Shown here: positions 45,603 to 56,842 of the stretch, piece by piece
How positions within the stretch are numbered: the stretch's first letter is position 1
Layout of the letters: the number at the start of each line of letters is the position of its first letter
Program-made: the position numbers and the translations under genes
DNA from: Cheiracanthium punctorium
Lineage: Eukaryota; Arthropoda; Arachnida; Araneae; Cheiracanthiidae
NCBI GenBank assembly: GCA_038373885.1
Contig: JAWZYV010019520.1
Location: 372,001-436,000, forward strand
Length of the DNA: 64,000 bases
Direction: 5' to 3'
The notes under the pieces: model-generated
Database searches by the model: none
Seen by the model: the letters and a program-made list of their open reading frames with translations, nothing else
Told to the model about the DNA's origin: nothing

Positions 45603-47930
45603 ATTGTATCCTTTGTTTAGTTCAAATGAGATTTTTTAAATCAATTAGCCGCTCTCAAACTGATTTACATTGCTTTAGCGTGACATTTTGCATTACAGTG
45701 CATTTTGTTTACGTCAAACAATGTTTTCTTAAAAAATTAAACGATCTAAAAAGGATTTTTGTATCCGCGGCTAGTTCCAGACAGCTTTACCACTCTTTAA
45801 AAAAAAAAAAAAAAAAGATAAAGGGAATTCAAAATAAATAAATAAATAAATAAAAATAAAATAAAATAAAGATAAATAAATAAAATTCTTAAAACTTCTG
45901 TCAAGTTTTACAAACGAAAAATACTGTATGACATTCGAGTATTTTAGTGAACAGAAAGTGTGGGTGTACGAAAATGAAAACTAAAGTATAGTGAGCGGAA
46001 TTTCGCGTCTCATAGGGGAATCATCCATCAGGCGAGTGACAGTGAACCACAACAGCACTGAACTTAAAACAGTCCGAAAAGGATAGGCCAGCAGCCTTTG
46101 TATGGATGCCTTCTCTTTATATGATGATGGAGTTCTTTTTTGTCTCTCCGACGAGGATATTTCTTACTCCCCTTCCTAATTCTCCCACTCAACCCCATCA
46201 TTCCGTTCAATGAGGCCGTCACACAACACCCACGCGATCAGAGAGCACCGGGAAGGAGCGGGGGAGTTGGGGGGCATGTGCTAAAGACTTGTCAGCGTAA
46301 CACAAACCTCAAATCACGGGTCCCGGCATCGGAGTCAGGTCCACGAAAAGATCCGTGGCCCTTTTAACGAGACTTCGTTAGTCAGGGGAGACGATCGGCT
46401 CTGCTCTCTCTCTACCGCTCCTTCCGACAACCCCTCATTAGAGCGACGGCCTCGGTAAGACGATACCTCAGGTAGAAGCAGGGAGAGAGAGAGGGGGCCA
46501 TTATCCAGGCCTCGATATGAGTCGGCAGCCGATCGGGATTGCTTTTCCAGTTGACATTTTTAAGGAGGGAGGGAGTGTGTCAGATCCTTTCAGGGGTCTA
46601 TGACGTAATCAAAAGTTATTCACCATGACAGAAATCACGATTCTGTTTTCAACCTTTTATAGGTCAGTGTTCCCAATTGGGAACATCAAATTAAAAATAT
46701 ATTGAAAAATTAAATTTTTATCAATATGACTTGAAAAAAATATCAGATATAGTTAAAAGATGACTTGATTTTTGAAAATAGAAGTTGCATTTCTATCATT
46801 AGGGGGAAACTGGATTTAAAATGAAATCATAAAAATAGCGATTTTCATAAATTTTCATAGAGCTATCTGGATGCATCCCCTCCCCCTTCAAATTTAATTC
46901 ATATATATATATATATATATATATCTTTACTTAAATTCATTAATTCTTAATATTTCACTTATTATTTAAAGTACCAATCATATTCGGTTTTTGACACAAG
47001 TGCATATTATAGTCAGAAATGACCCTTGCTCCCAATTTTAAGCACAGTGAAAAATGTATAAAATAATTTTTTCCCCATTTAAATGATTAATATCCTTTAA
47101 CCAACGAAGACAAAATATGAAAAAAAAAAAAAAAAAAATAAATAAATAAATAAAATATGCCTGGATCTGAATTCGGTCTGTAAAAGATTAATACAACAAT
47201 AGAAAGGAAATCGTTAAAAGAAACGGTGGGGGCGTTGATACTCAGAGTGTCCAAGAAATCTTCAGACGCAGTCATGATATTTTTTTCTTTTTCTCCCCCC
47301 CCTCCCCCCACACACAAAGGAAAGAGGCCGGAAAATATGTTACTGAATCCATTGTATAATTTTTGTACCGAATTACATTGCATCGGCAGAGACCGAATTG
47401 AAGAAGCCCCTTCCACGATGCTATGAGTGTATCCGTAACTGATAGTTATCATTTACTGATAGTGAAAGTCTTCAGATAAATAGCCGCGACTCTCCATTTG
47501 GTGCTAGCACTATAATAAATGAAGTGAGAATTTTTATACCTATATACGGTAGTCTCGGAACTTGGACCGATCAACCAATCAAAACACACTGCTTTCTCCC
47601 TGTTTTCTTAAAAGAAGGCCATTGCCTTCAAAAGGGGGTGGGGGACATCGATCAAGGAAGAGGTGTGCTTTTTGATAGGGAGGGAAACTCAAGCTTGCCA
47701 AGGAAAGGGGGCCTTTTGTGGGAGTGCTTAACATTCCATGATATGCACAATAAAAAAACCCATCCATCTTCTACTGTCCGAAATCGGAAAATAGTTTTCA
47801 CCTCCAGCATTTACCCTGTCGGAAAAAAAGCAGTATTATTTCCGATAGTGATTCTAACATCGGAACGATTTCGTCGCAGCACAGAGACATGTTCTTTCAG
47901 CGTGGCTAACGAGATATGCGGGCTGTGGCA

Positions 47931-48075
47931 CTGACATTTTACTTAGACCCCGTTGCACTCGAAGACTCAAGCGACCTAGGGGGTATGACCTAGTATGGCT
48001 ATCTCGTACTAAGATAGTCGCACTCCCTTGGTCACATGACTTATCGAGTTCAAAGGAGTGTGACTAAAATGTCAG
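47931..48075 (+). repeat. MITE-like repeat, copy 1
   Basis: Begins CTGACATTTTACTTAGAC and ends GTGACTAAAATGTCAG, an inverted pair. The interior (GACCTAGTATGGCTATCTCG, then TACTAAGATAG) matches, in opposite orientation, the sequence at 56,739-56,842. Confidence 0.65.
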
Positions 48076-48089
48076 CACTCAGCTCTGCA

Positions 48090-48551
48090 GACTGTCTTTC
48101 TCGCCAGCCATGTCTTTCAGAATTGAAGTCATGAGTGGAGAAGGACTGATTTATCCACTCATGACGGGCGGATGAATCAGATCTTCCCTATATGATGATG
48201 AAAATATATATGATGTTATGGAAAGCTTTCCGATAACATCGTGGTAGGATCTTAGGACTGGAATCCAAGCTGAAGAACACTTCCATTTCATAAATGTAAA
48301 CACATTAATATTTTTCGCATTAAAGTTTATCTATCAGAAAGACTTTTAAAAAAGCCACACGGTCATGTCATACTACCTAAACTCAAATCCGTTAACCAAA
48401 GTAATTTAAAAATATTCCTTAAAAAACAAGCAAACAAATAAATAAATAACAGCGCATTGAAAAAACTGTTTTGTTGAATTTAATAAAATTTTGTTGTCAC
48501 AATTTTGGATGAATAGTTTTCTAAATCCGCGATATTTTTCTTGTTATTTGG

Positions 48552-48582
<31 letters not shown>

Positions 48583-49445
48583 TTGATCTAATAAAATTAT
48601 TTAGTTAAAATAGCACCCACTAAATCTAATAAATTCAACAAAGCTTTTATTTATTTTTATTTTTTTTTTTTTTTTTTTTGTGCAGGTGATCCTTTTTTAA
48701 AAAATAGCTACAATGCCGCACTAAAAAGAAAAAGAAAAGACTTCTCTTTAAAAATTCTCTTTCTCAAGAATAATTTTGTGTATTTTATAAATAATTCTGT
48801 GTTTTTGAGTGTACACGAAATTTTGTACATCAAAGGTAAAAAAAAAAAAAAAAAAAAACTGCATTGAAATCTGTGAAATACACACACACACATATATATA
48901 TAACTTCATTTAAAGATTTGGAAAATTTATGATTAAAAAAACTTTCCTTATGTTATATAGGATAAATTCAGACTTGATAATAGCTTTTTTTTTTAATTAA
49001 AAAAAATTCTCACATATGCTTTACAATATAGTCCCTTTTCCACTGTCCCTTGCTCAGCAATGCTAACATGCATCACCCCCTCCTCAGTTTTTAATCATCG
49101 GCAAGGCGCCCTCGGTGTAAGATTTTATTTGGTAAGTGCCCGAGGCGGTCCTTTTATATGTTTTGTGGGCCCCCTTCATTAGGAAAGCTCCATTCTGTAC
49201 CTCCCTCTTTTCCTATTTTTGCGGCTCATTTGGTTTTCCTTTTGGCCTGTGTATGCGCGCGATCCAGAGTAATTGTGTTTAGTGTCGGGGTAATTTGGTT
49301 ACCCCTGTTGTCGAGCAAGATTGGAAAAGTTTCCCCGCTTCTCCTCTCTGTAACAGATGAATTGGATCGATCGGCAGTCTTCGGATTTGCCGTGCGTTTA
49401 TGTCGGGCGCGTCGTTACCGGATACCGGCACAATGCGCACAGTGT
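48090..49445. other. Intergenic DNA with long T/A homopolymers
   Basis: No gene. Long T runs lie at 48,557-48,580 and 48,660-48,679, with an A run at 48,838-48,857 followed by CA/TA repeats. The patch 49,080-49,440 is GC-richer and unique. It may be regulatory. Confidence 0.4.
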
Positions 49446-49449
49446 TTAA

Positions 49450-49612
49450 CCCTTTCCCAATGCTGAAAAAAGGGCAGCCGTTGCCATCGCTCGACTTAAC
49501 TACCAGTAAGATGGCGGACGATAGAAACGTTCATCGCGTGCCACAGATCGAGAGACACCTTTTTTGACGACAGCTGGCTGTGCCCGGCACAGCCAGCTGT
49601 AGTCAAAAAAGG
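49450..49612 (+). repeat. piggyBac-like MITE, left end and hairpin only
   Basis: TTAA (49,446-49,449) precedes CCCTTTCCCAATGCTGAAAA, the same start as the complete copy at 59,197. The body GCCATCGCTCGACTTAACTA, then AAGATGGCGGACGAT, matches. It ends in a 55-bp palindrome (49,558-49,612; core ACAGCTGGCTGTG/CACAGCCAGCTGT). No right-hand TTAA end was found. Confidence 0.65.
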
Positions 49613-50079
49613 GTGGGGGGGTGGGGTCCAACTTCTAGGTACGTTCCAGATTGTCAAAAATCAGTGATGAAAGAGCTCGTCTTCATTCGATGAAATTCAT
49701 CAAAACTCGCCCCATCTAGTTCTCTAAGAATGCACTACACAGTACAATAGGAAGGAAAGTAACAGTTGTTCAGTTTTGAGAACAAGATGGTGTTTTATGT
49801 TCGCTTTCAGTTCGTTTTTGAAAGTTGAGGAAAACGAGAAAAAAAAAAAAATTCTTAACTTCTGCAATTCTTAATTTCTGCATTTGTGTTTATATCTTCT
49901 TTTTGTACTTACATACATATTTTTCATAAGTTGATCTATTAGGTAAGGTGCTTATACCTGTGACTGCAAGAGAAACATATCTTTATTCTGCATGAATCTG
50001 CAATTGAAGATTTAAGAGCTGCTCTTGCTTAATTAAAGATAATAACTTTGAATCTGTTGACTTATGTCAGTCTGTACGT

Positions 50080-50511
50080 TGGTCCCTTTTTTTTTTTTTT
50101 CAATGCCAAGCCTTCCGATTTAAATAATGTACATAAACGCATTAGCCAAATGACTTGTCATTTAGTACTTGGTGCTTCCATCTTTTGATTTGTATAGAGA
50201 GCATTTACTTGTCTTTGTTTCTGATTTCAAATTGAATTCTTTCATAATTTGTAGCGTTGTCAGTCATCTGCTTTCCCTATTTTTCTTCACAATCCGATTT
50301 AATTTTCTTTGATCACGTTTGGTCATTTTCTTGAGTCTGTGTCCCCTTGATGTTGAAGCTTTTTTGCTATCTTCATTTAAATGTTGTTTCTCATTACTCT
50401 TTTATTTGATATTTTAAGTTAATTTGAAATGTCAGATACTTTTATGCCATTTTGTCGCATAGACACAATCTGCTCTCTTTTAAAGTCCCGAACAGCTTTC
50501 ATTGATGACAT
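50080..50511 (-). pseudogene. Decayed Tc1-like transposase, N-terminal part
   Basis: On the minus strand an ATG at 50,511 opens KAVRDFKREQIVSMRQNG and VSDIS, then stop and LKIS: the first helix-turn-helix of Tc1-like transposases. Later pieces such as HQGDTDSRK and MEAPSTK fit its second DNA-binding region in shifting frames. Several stops and frame changes are present and the catalytic part is absent. It is a dead fragment. Confidence 0.6.
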
Positions 50512-50736
50512 CTGAAAACAAAAACAACCAATTTTACAAAGTTCAAACAATCTTAAATTTGAATATTAGTGTCGTTTACTTTGACAGTTATTTTAGAGAA
50601 AAAGATTAGTGGATGTTTTCTGTAATTACAATTTAAGGGGAAAAATAATCATAAAAAGTGGTAGGTGACAAGTAATTTGGTCACTACCAATTAATACTTA
50701 TTAAGATAATCTGCCATTACGTACCCTTTAGATATA

Positions 50737-51299
50737 TCAGGTTGTAACGAAAGTTCTCCGCCAAATCTGCTTGAATCAGCTCATGCGGCACCCAGCGATT
50801 GAACTTGTACATGAAGTTTATGTGATGCAGAGCATGGCTAATGGGCATGGCATTAATGTCTAACTATTTAGCTAGCCCTCAAGTGGTTAAATACTGATCT
50901 TCTTCCACAAGTTCTCGCAGGTGGCCCTCAGTAAGCAGGCCAGAGAGCTATGCTCCTTGAATGCCATAGACCCTGTTTTTTAACTGTCAGTACCAAACCT
51001 TCACAGTGCCATATGATACAACATTAGAATCTAAATTACACAGATAATTCTTTGACATTCTGTAGCACTTTTTGCAACAGAACTGGAAGTAAATGATGGT
51101 TCTAATCCAGTAACGTGATAGTTCCATTTAAGACACCCTATATTTAATGATAACGATATTTTTTAACAACACAGTGTTCTAAAGTAAGTATCTTTCTTTC
51201 AAATGACGATTATCGTTTGACAAAATATGAGCAAACACACGAACGTGAACTGTTTGCAGGCGATATTTGTGGTGGCGGGAAACTTTCGTTACAACCTAA
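50737..51299 (-). mobile_element. Decayed mariner element, 563 bp
   Basis: TA flanks both sides. The left TCAGGTTGTAACGAAAGTTC and the reverse complement of the right TTAGGTTGTAACGAAAGTTT are good inverted ends of mariner type. On the minus strand the piece just inside the left end (about 50,755-50,960) reads EEDQYLTT, stop, GLAK, then INFMYKFNRWVPHEL, the DNA-binding/linker zone of mariner transposases with its WVPHEL motif. The catalytic domain is deleted. Confidence 0.75.
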
Positions 51300-51301
51300 T
51301 A

Positions 51302-52399
51302 GAACTTCTTAGAAATGAAAGCAGTGATAATTCTGTTCACTTTTTAGTCTTAACAATACCTATATTGTCTTACAATAGTTTTATGATAAAAAAAAATTTC
51401 AATTTTAAAGTAAATAGTTTCAAACACTTTTCATCCAGTTTACGCAAGTCTGGTTTTAGAAACATTATCAATAATCATTGTAGCAAGATTAAATATCTAT
51501 GTTCTAAACAGTTTAAAGCCACCCATTATGAACTTTTATTTCAATCCGCCACTAAATATAACTAACCATCTAAATTTCTAAAGTCTGTTATACATACCCT
51601 ATCTAAATATTCTTTTTTCCCACTGATTTTCGTGAATTTTAATTTCAACCTTGTAAAAAGTTACTTTAGATCATACCTTGATAAAAATTAAATGGTGCGC
51701 TAAGCGCTTCAGGGTCCTAACGAGTTAGCTTCGCCACATTATGCGGACTTCACCCCCTATTTGAATTTAAATCAGAAATACCATTCCATTGATTGATGAA
51801 ATCATTTATATCAGTGAAAATAATCTTATAGAGCTTTTCAGCACCTACTTTTCTGTACCGTGCCATATTTCACATAGGAATAATTGCAAGACAGTAAGAA
51901 GTCCCGACTTGTTTTGCTGTCTCGCGTTTGCGGTTACAGTAAGACGACTTCTCGAATATTTGAGCTAAAACGAGAATAGCCTTAAGTCTCATCTTCTGGT
52001 CTAAAAAAAATATTTTTCCTGGCTATAATTGGAAGCGTATCTCACATAATCAGGGGTACCATGGCATTTTTTTAGCAGCGAAATTTAATCGGATAAGTGT
52101 GTCACTTCAAAATAGGGCGACGTTCATGTGATTACGAGGTCACGGTACGCCACTCGAAAACCAATCATCAAGTTACCGCGACGTCATCGTAAAGTTGGGA
52201 GTGACGCAGCCAACAATAGTCATATTGCATTCTTTTACTAGGTTCGGTCATCTGTCCTCCTGACGTACACCGAAGATCCATTACATGACCACTCTCCTTC
52301 CATAGCAGTGGGCTCGCCCAGCAACAAAACCACTGCGTGTGCGCGGCTGATGCTCGAGTATATAAAGCGCCTATGCATTGTCTTTCCAAACATAGGGTG
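51302..52399. other. AT-rich intergenic DNA
   Basis: No gene recognised. The part from about 52,100 may belong to the 5' non-coding portion of the Tc1 relic that follows. Confidence 0.45.
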
Positions 52400-52401
52400 A
52401 T

Positions 52402-53398
52402 TTGCGACAAGGAAAAGCAGCTGATTTCTCGGACATCGACAAAGGTAAAATCGTTATGGCTTGGCAACTGGGAACATCAATATCAGAAACGGCGCGTTCA
52501 GTGGGCTGCTCACGTGTAGTTTGTGAGCACATATCGAAAGTGGTGTACGGATGGTGCAACAACAAGTCGCTAGATTGCAGTATGTCGTCTACTGCGCATA
52601 GATTCCAGACTAGAGAGGAGACTGCTAGGCATTGTTCGCCGTGACCGAAGAGCTACAACTGCCAAAATCACCACCAGTTACAACAGTGGCGATCCTGACA
52701 GGGTTTCTCAAAACACTGTGCAGCGTACATTGCTGCTTATGGGCCTACGCAGCAGGAGGCCGAAGTTTGTCCCTGTACTGAAGGCACGTCATCGCCAGCT
52801 GCGTCTGCAATGGGCCCAGAATCGGAATTGGAGATTAGAAGAATGGAATAAAGTTGCATGATCCGACGAATTACGTTTTCTGATCCATCACATGGACGGG
52901 CGTGTGCGAATACGCCGATTTCCAAAGGGAACCCTAGCTCCCGGATGCACTGTTGGACGGAGAGAAGCCAGAGGGGGGTGTTATGGTATGGACAATGTTT
53001 TCATGGAGAATATTAAGACCCATAATCCCCATAGAACAATTCATAGCGTTGCTACGTGAACATCGTTGCAGACAAGGTTCACTCATTCAAGACAACAGTA
53101 TTTCCGGCGGGGGATGGTGTTTACCAACAGGATAATACGCCATGTCTTAAGGGTCGAATCGCCAGGGATTGGTCCGAGGAATATTCCAGTGACTTTCAAG
53201 TCCAGCCTTAGCCTCCAAACTCACATGACATTAATCCAATAGAGCATTTATGGTTCCACCTAGAAAACCACCCAGTACTGTTACGCTACCCCTTTGAATT
53301 TTCGGGAATTGTAGGACCAGTTGGTGAGCGCTTGGTACCAGATACCTCAGACTACCCAGTCAATGTCTCGACAGGTGCTGGCAATTTTGAGGGCTAAA
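52402..53398 (+). pseudogene. Decayed Tc1-like transposase, nearly full length
   Basis: The opening frame has DIDKGKIVMAWQLGTSISET and ARSVGCSR, a Tc1 helix-turn-helix. After a frame change come RRDRRATTAKITT, LRSRRPKF and RHRQLRLQWAQNRNW. A stop (52,859) precedes SDELRF, the first catalytic Asp. Further on QQDNTPC and NPIEHLWFHLE carry the second Asp and the Glu. At least two internal stops and several shifts disable it. It is a different lineage from the intact copy at 17,106. Confidence 0.85.
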
Positions 53399-53439
53399 AG
53401 TGATTATTAACACACTGGGAAAAAAAAAGTTATCTCGTA

Positions 53440-53725
53440 TAAATAAAAATTTTGTTAAATAACAAAATTTTCAGGTTGAAATAGCGCCAACCAAATTTTT
53501 GTTAAATTAACAAAATAGTTTTGTTAAAATAATTTGGTTATTTCGACAAAATACTTTGTCAATTTAACCAAACAATTTGGTTAAAATAAACAAATATTTT
53601 GTTAATTCAACCAAACTATTTGTTTAAGTGGTTTATTTGGTTAAAATCAACCAAATTATTTGGTCGAATCAACAAAATTTCTTTGTTAATTTGTGTGTTC
53701 ATGGGTCATTTACAAAATTATTTTG
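53440..53725. repeat. Cluster of AACAAA/TTTGTT short palindromes
   Basis: More than a dozen AACAAA, AACCAAA and TTTGTT, TTTGGTT hexamers alternate, many as back-to-back palindromes such as TTTTGTTAAATAACAAAATTT. The whole segment could fold into a compact multi-hairpin structure. No frame, no matching copy elsewhere in the window. Confidence 0.7.
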
Positions 53726-53959
53726 TTGAATTCGTTATGTTACTTTTTAAAGTTGGTTAAAAATTTCAGAGATAAGGCGAATTAATTTATTTATTCATGA
53801 AAATTTTCATTTTTACTTTCCGAACATGTACCATGTTAGGAAAGTATTGTAATCATGAAAAAATTCGACTTCGAGATTTTGGTGTATTTACACGTTTTGA
53901 GGTCTTTTGAATTCATTTATGCTGTTTTTACGAGATGTATGTGTGTATGTGTTTGTGTG

Positions 53960-54130
53960 TATGTGAGTGAACACGATAGCTTCTAAACGGGGCATTCGAT
54001 TGAGCTCAAATTGGGTATATATATTATAAACCACCGGCGCAAGACCGGTATTGATTTTAGTGTGTATAGGACTTATAGTTTTCCTACAGGGCTACGACAA
54101 AGACTTCTTTTACATTATAGCCTATGCAAG
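53960..54130. repeat. Dispersed repeat, relative of 43,280-43,660
   Basis: CACGATAGCTTCTAAACGGG, then TTCGATTGAGCTCAAATTGGG, and later ATAGTTTTCCTACAGGGC correspond to blocks of the earlier repeat. Single unit here. Confidence 0.45.
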
Positions 54131-54381
54131 GAAATTCTGCCAATTAAGAAAAGAGTGCGTTTCTTGCTGGTGTGTACACGTGACAGTCGGCGCAAAAGGG
54201 CTAACCTAGTTTTTTTATATGCTCTCTTTTATTGGAATACCAACAATCGGTACTTTTTTTTATTAATTTACATATTTCAATCTTTTTTATTTATTTTTAC
54301 ATTTTTTGTTTGCTTTCTAGGGTGTTGGAGACTATTATGATCCCGGAAAACCCAGGAAAGTTTTCCCAAAACGCTCATGAA

Positions 54382-54415
<34 letters not shown>

Positions 54416-54599
54416 ATATTTTAACGGCAATGTTGTTTCTTACATCGGCAAATCATGGGCTAAGAAACTAACTTCACGCTTACTGTTACACTTCTCTTAG
54501 TGCGATTTCCTTCACCGGCAATGTGTCTTTCCAGCATCGATAGTCGGGCAGCAGGGAAAAAACGAAATGTATAACGCCATCATTTGTGAGTTTTATGGT
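54131..54599. other. AT-rich intergenic DNA with long poly(T)
   Basis: No gene. A T run of about 30 lies at 54,380-54,409. Confidence 0.55.
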
Positions 54600-54655
54600 G
54601 TGTTATGGCAAACCTACACGAAGAGTACCTGCCTGGAAGTACCAGGGTGGTTATA

Positions 54656-55259
54656 AAATAAGTATCTCTATTTAGAGCTGTCTGTAGCTTGAATCAATAA
54701 TTCGAATAATACCAAAATCGATACTCTTGCTAATCGAGAGGAGGGAAGAAATATCGAATAATAAAAGAATTAGTTACAGTAATCGTGGACAGGTGGCGCT
54801 TTTGAATGCATAATGTGTAATACAAGAATTAGGAATGAAAACGTAAAACCGGATGGCATACCTAATTTATAGGAAAATGTTGAAGATAATGTGATATCCT
54901 CAATTGCACTGGCTATTTCTTATTGTATGGGGAGAGGTACAAGTTTTTTAGCCCCCCCCCCCTAAATTCACGTAAAGCAGCTGAAGCGCTTGAGCTATTA
55001 ACGTAGAGTAGTTTTTAAAACCAAAGCTTGATCTGGCAAACTAAGAGGCATCTCGTACCACGTTACTGGCAGAAATGACCGCTCCTTGATCTTTTTAAGG
55101 ATTACAACGGAGTTTGCACTGGAAACGCCACCTATCGGCGATTGTTGCAACTATTTTTTTTTTAATTATTCCATTCTTCTTCCCCCTTCTCGATTAGTAG
55201 GTGTATCGATTGGACTATTTCTTCAAGCTACAGGCAGCTCCAAATAGAGATACTTATTT
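54656..55259. mobile_element. Inverted-repeat element inserted beside a SINE fragment
   Basis: The left end AATAAGTATCTCTATTTAGA, then GCTGTCTGTAGCTTGAA, is mirrored at the right end (reverse complement AATAAGTATCTCTATTTGGA, then GCTGCCTGTAGCTTGAA). Pairing extends inward about 150 bp to a CAGGTGGCGC/CGCCACCTATC block. The sequence just left (54,600-54,650, TGGCAAACCTACACG) is a SINE tail. Superfamily unknown. Confidence 0.65.
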
Positions 55260-55423
55260 CATATCCGTCCGGCAGTTCCGATTGCCTCGTTCATTCCTGT
55301 TTCTCGTTAAATCAGGGCACGTTATAAACGAGTTCGACTGCATCACTGGGCACATTTGTTTCCTGTGATAGCGGTCATTTTCCGAAGAATGTCTCTGAAG
55401 AAAACGTTTCCTCCTTCTGTTAA

Positions 55424-55934
55424 CCCTTTGAGGCGAACCCTTTCCCAATGCTGAAAAAAGGGCAGGCGTTGCCATCGCTCGACTTAACTACCAGCAAGAT
55501 GGCGGACGATCGAAACGTTCATCGCGTGCCACAGATCTAGAGACCCTTTTTTTGACGCGGCACAGCCAGCTGTCGACAAAAAAGGGTTTCTAGATCTGTG
55601 GCACGCGATGAACTTTCGATCGTCCGCCATCTTGCTGGTAGTTAAGTCGAGCGATGGCAACGCCTGCCCTTTTTTCAGCATTGACAATCTATCCAGCTGT
55701 TCTCGCATTCTTCCATTTTTCGGCAGATGTCAGTGCTGTTAAAAATAATCGTGACCATTTTTTTTCCGGGAAATGACGTGCTAAAAAAGTAAAGGATGGC
55801 TATGTCACCCGCGGCTATGGGCTATGTCACCCGCAACTATACTTTATAGAAATCAAATCTATCCTTCGTGAGTGGCAACAGTCAAAACGTCAGAGTTTGG
55901 CGTTCCCGGAGCGGACACACTGCGCGTTAAAGGG
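55424..55934. mobile_element. piggyBac-like MITE with internal 235-bp palindrome
   Basis: TTAA lies on both sides (55,420-55,423; 55,935-55,938). The ends are CCCTTTGAGGCG and, in reverse complement, CCCTTTAACGCGC. Inside, the family body runs forward at 55,447-55,557 and again in inverted orientation at 55,572-55,682, making a near-perfect palindrome around GCGGCACAGCCAGCTG. It is related to 49,450 and 59,197. Confidence 0.75.
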
Positions 55935-56239
55935 TTAAGAATCATCGCCTCAGCTCTCTTTCTCGCTCTGGTGCTCTGTCTTTCCATTTATTGTCTGGTG
56001 GTGGTGGTGTGTGTGTGTTCGGAGACATTTTCGTTCGAACAACTCCCTCTCGCTCGCAACAGATCCCATTCATCTTGCTCCTACGGCCTAGGGGCATTCC
56101 CGTCAGAATAGTACTTTTACTTCGACAGCAGCAGTATCGATCGAGAGCAAAAGCTATTGAGTACACGGCAAATAAAATACACATTTCGCCATACGATTGC
56201 ACTGGTAGGGAGGAGCAGCAGTGAAGCTGATGCCAACTT

Positions 56240-56738
56240 AGAAGAATGGTGAGCTACTTTCATATGCAAAGCATTCAGCCATGTTTGCAGCCGGTAGCGT
56301 TATTTTCGTACGCGTCACCACCTATGACGGTTCTTGGACGCGTTTTGCAACACCCCCTCCTTCGCCCCCCTTTTACAATATTTCATAAATCAACGGGCAA
56401 GTATGATAAAAAAAATTAAAATAAATTAGTGCATTATTTGCTTTAACCTGTTCATTTTCCTTTAAAAACGTGCCCATCGTTGCTTTCTGACATGGATCTC
56501 ATTTCATACCTCATTTTATGAATAACTCGTAATGGAGATGGGGAAAGAGAACACATATTTATATGCTTTTATCTTACCAAAAAATGGCGACTGCAACGAG
56601 ATTTCGCAATTCTTTAGAATAGATTGTAGGGCAACGCTTCAATTTTCTTACGTTAATGTTTTTGCGACTGGGATGTCCTTCGACAAAATGCGTCAGGTTA
56701 AAAATGTTCGTGGCTGACGTGATATACAGGCTGCGATG
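56240..56738. other. Intergenic DNA
   Basis: No gene recognised. 56,270-56,370 is less AT-rich (GTAGCGTTATTTTCGTACGC). Confidence 0.45.
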
Positions 56739-56842
56739 CTGACATTTTGCACTCAAAAAGTCACGTGACCAAGGGTGTGTGACCATCTTAGTACAAGATA
56801 GCCATACTAAATAGGTCACACCCCATAGGTCGCATTCATAAC
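56739..56842 (-). repeat. MITE-like repeat, copy 2 (truncated)
   Basis: CTGACATTTTGCACTC, GTCACGTGACCAAGGGTGTG, ATCTTAGTACAAGATAGCCA and TACTAAATAGGTCACACCCC match the reverse complement of 47,931-48,075. The far end is missing. Confidence 0.6.

Larger units (their letters stand above)
44026..47930. other. Intergenic DNA with small inverted-repeat elements
   Basis: No gene. Separate entries cover the elements at 45,097-45,283 and 45,415-45,602. A lone hAT-like end (CAATGGCGCACCTAG) lies near 44,931, poly(A)/(AAAT)n tracts at 45,799-45,885, and a (TA)n tract at 46,903-46,923. The GC-richer patches 46,010-46,610 and 47,500-47,930 look unique and may be regulatory. Confidence 0.4.

Noticed and set aside
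47524..47934. 136-codon open frame
   Set aside because: No recognisable domain, competing antisense frame, and the end overlaps the start of a MITE-like repeat.
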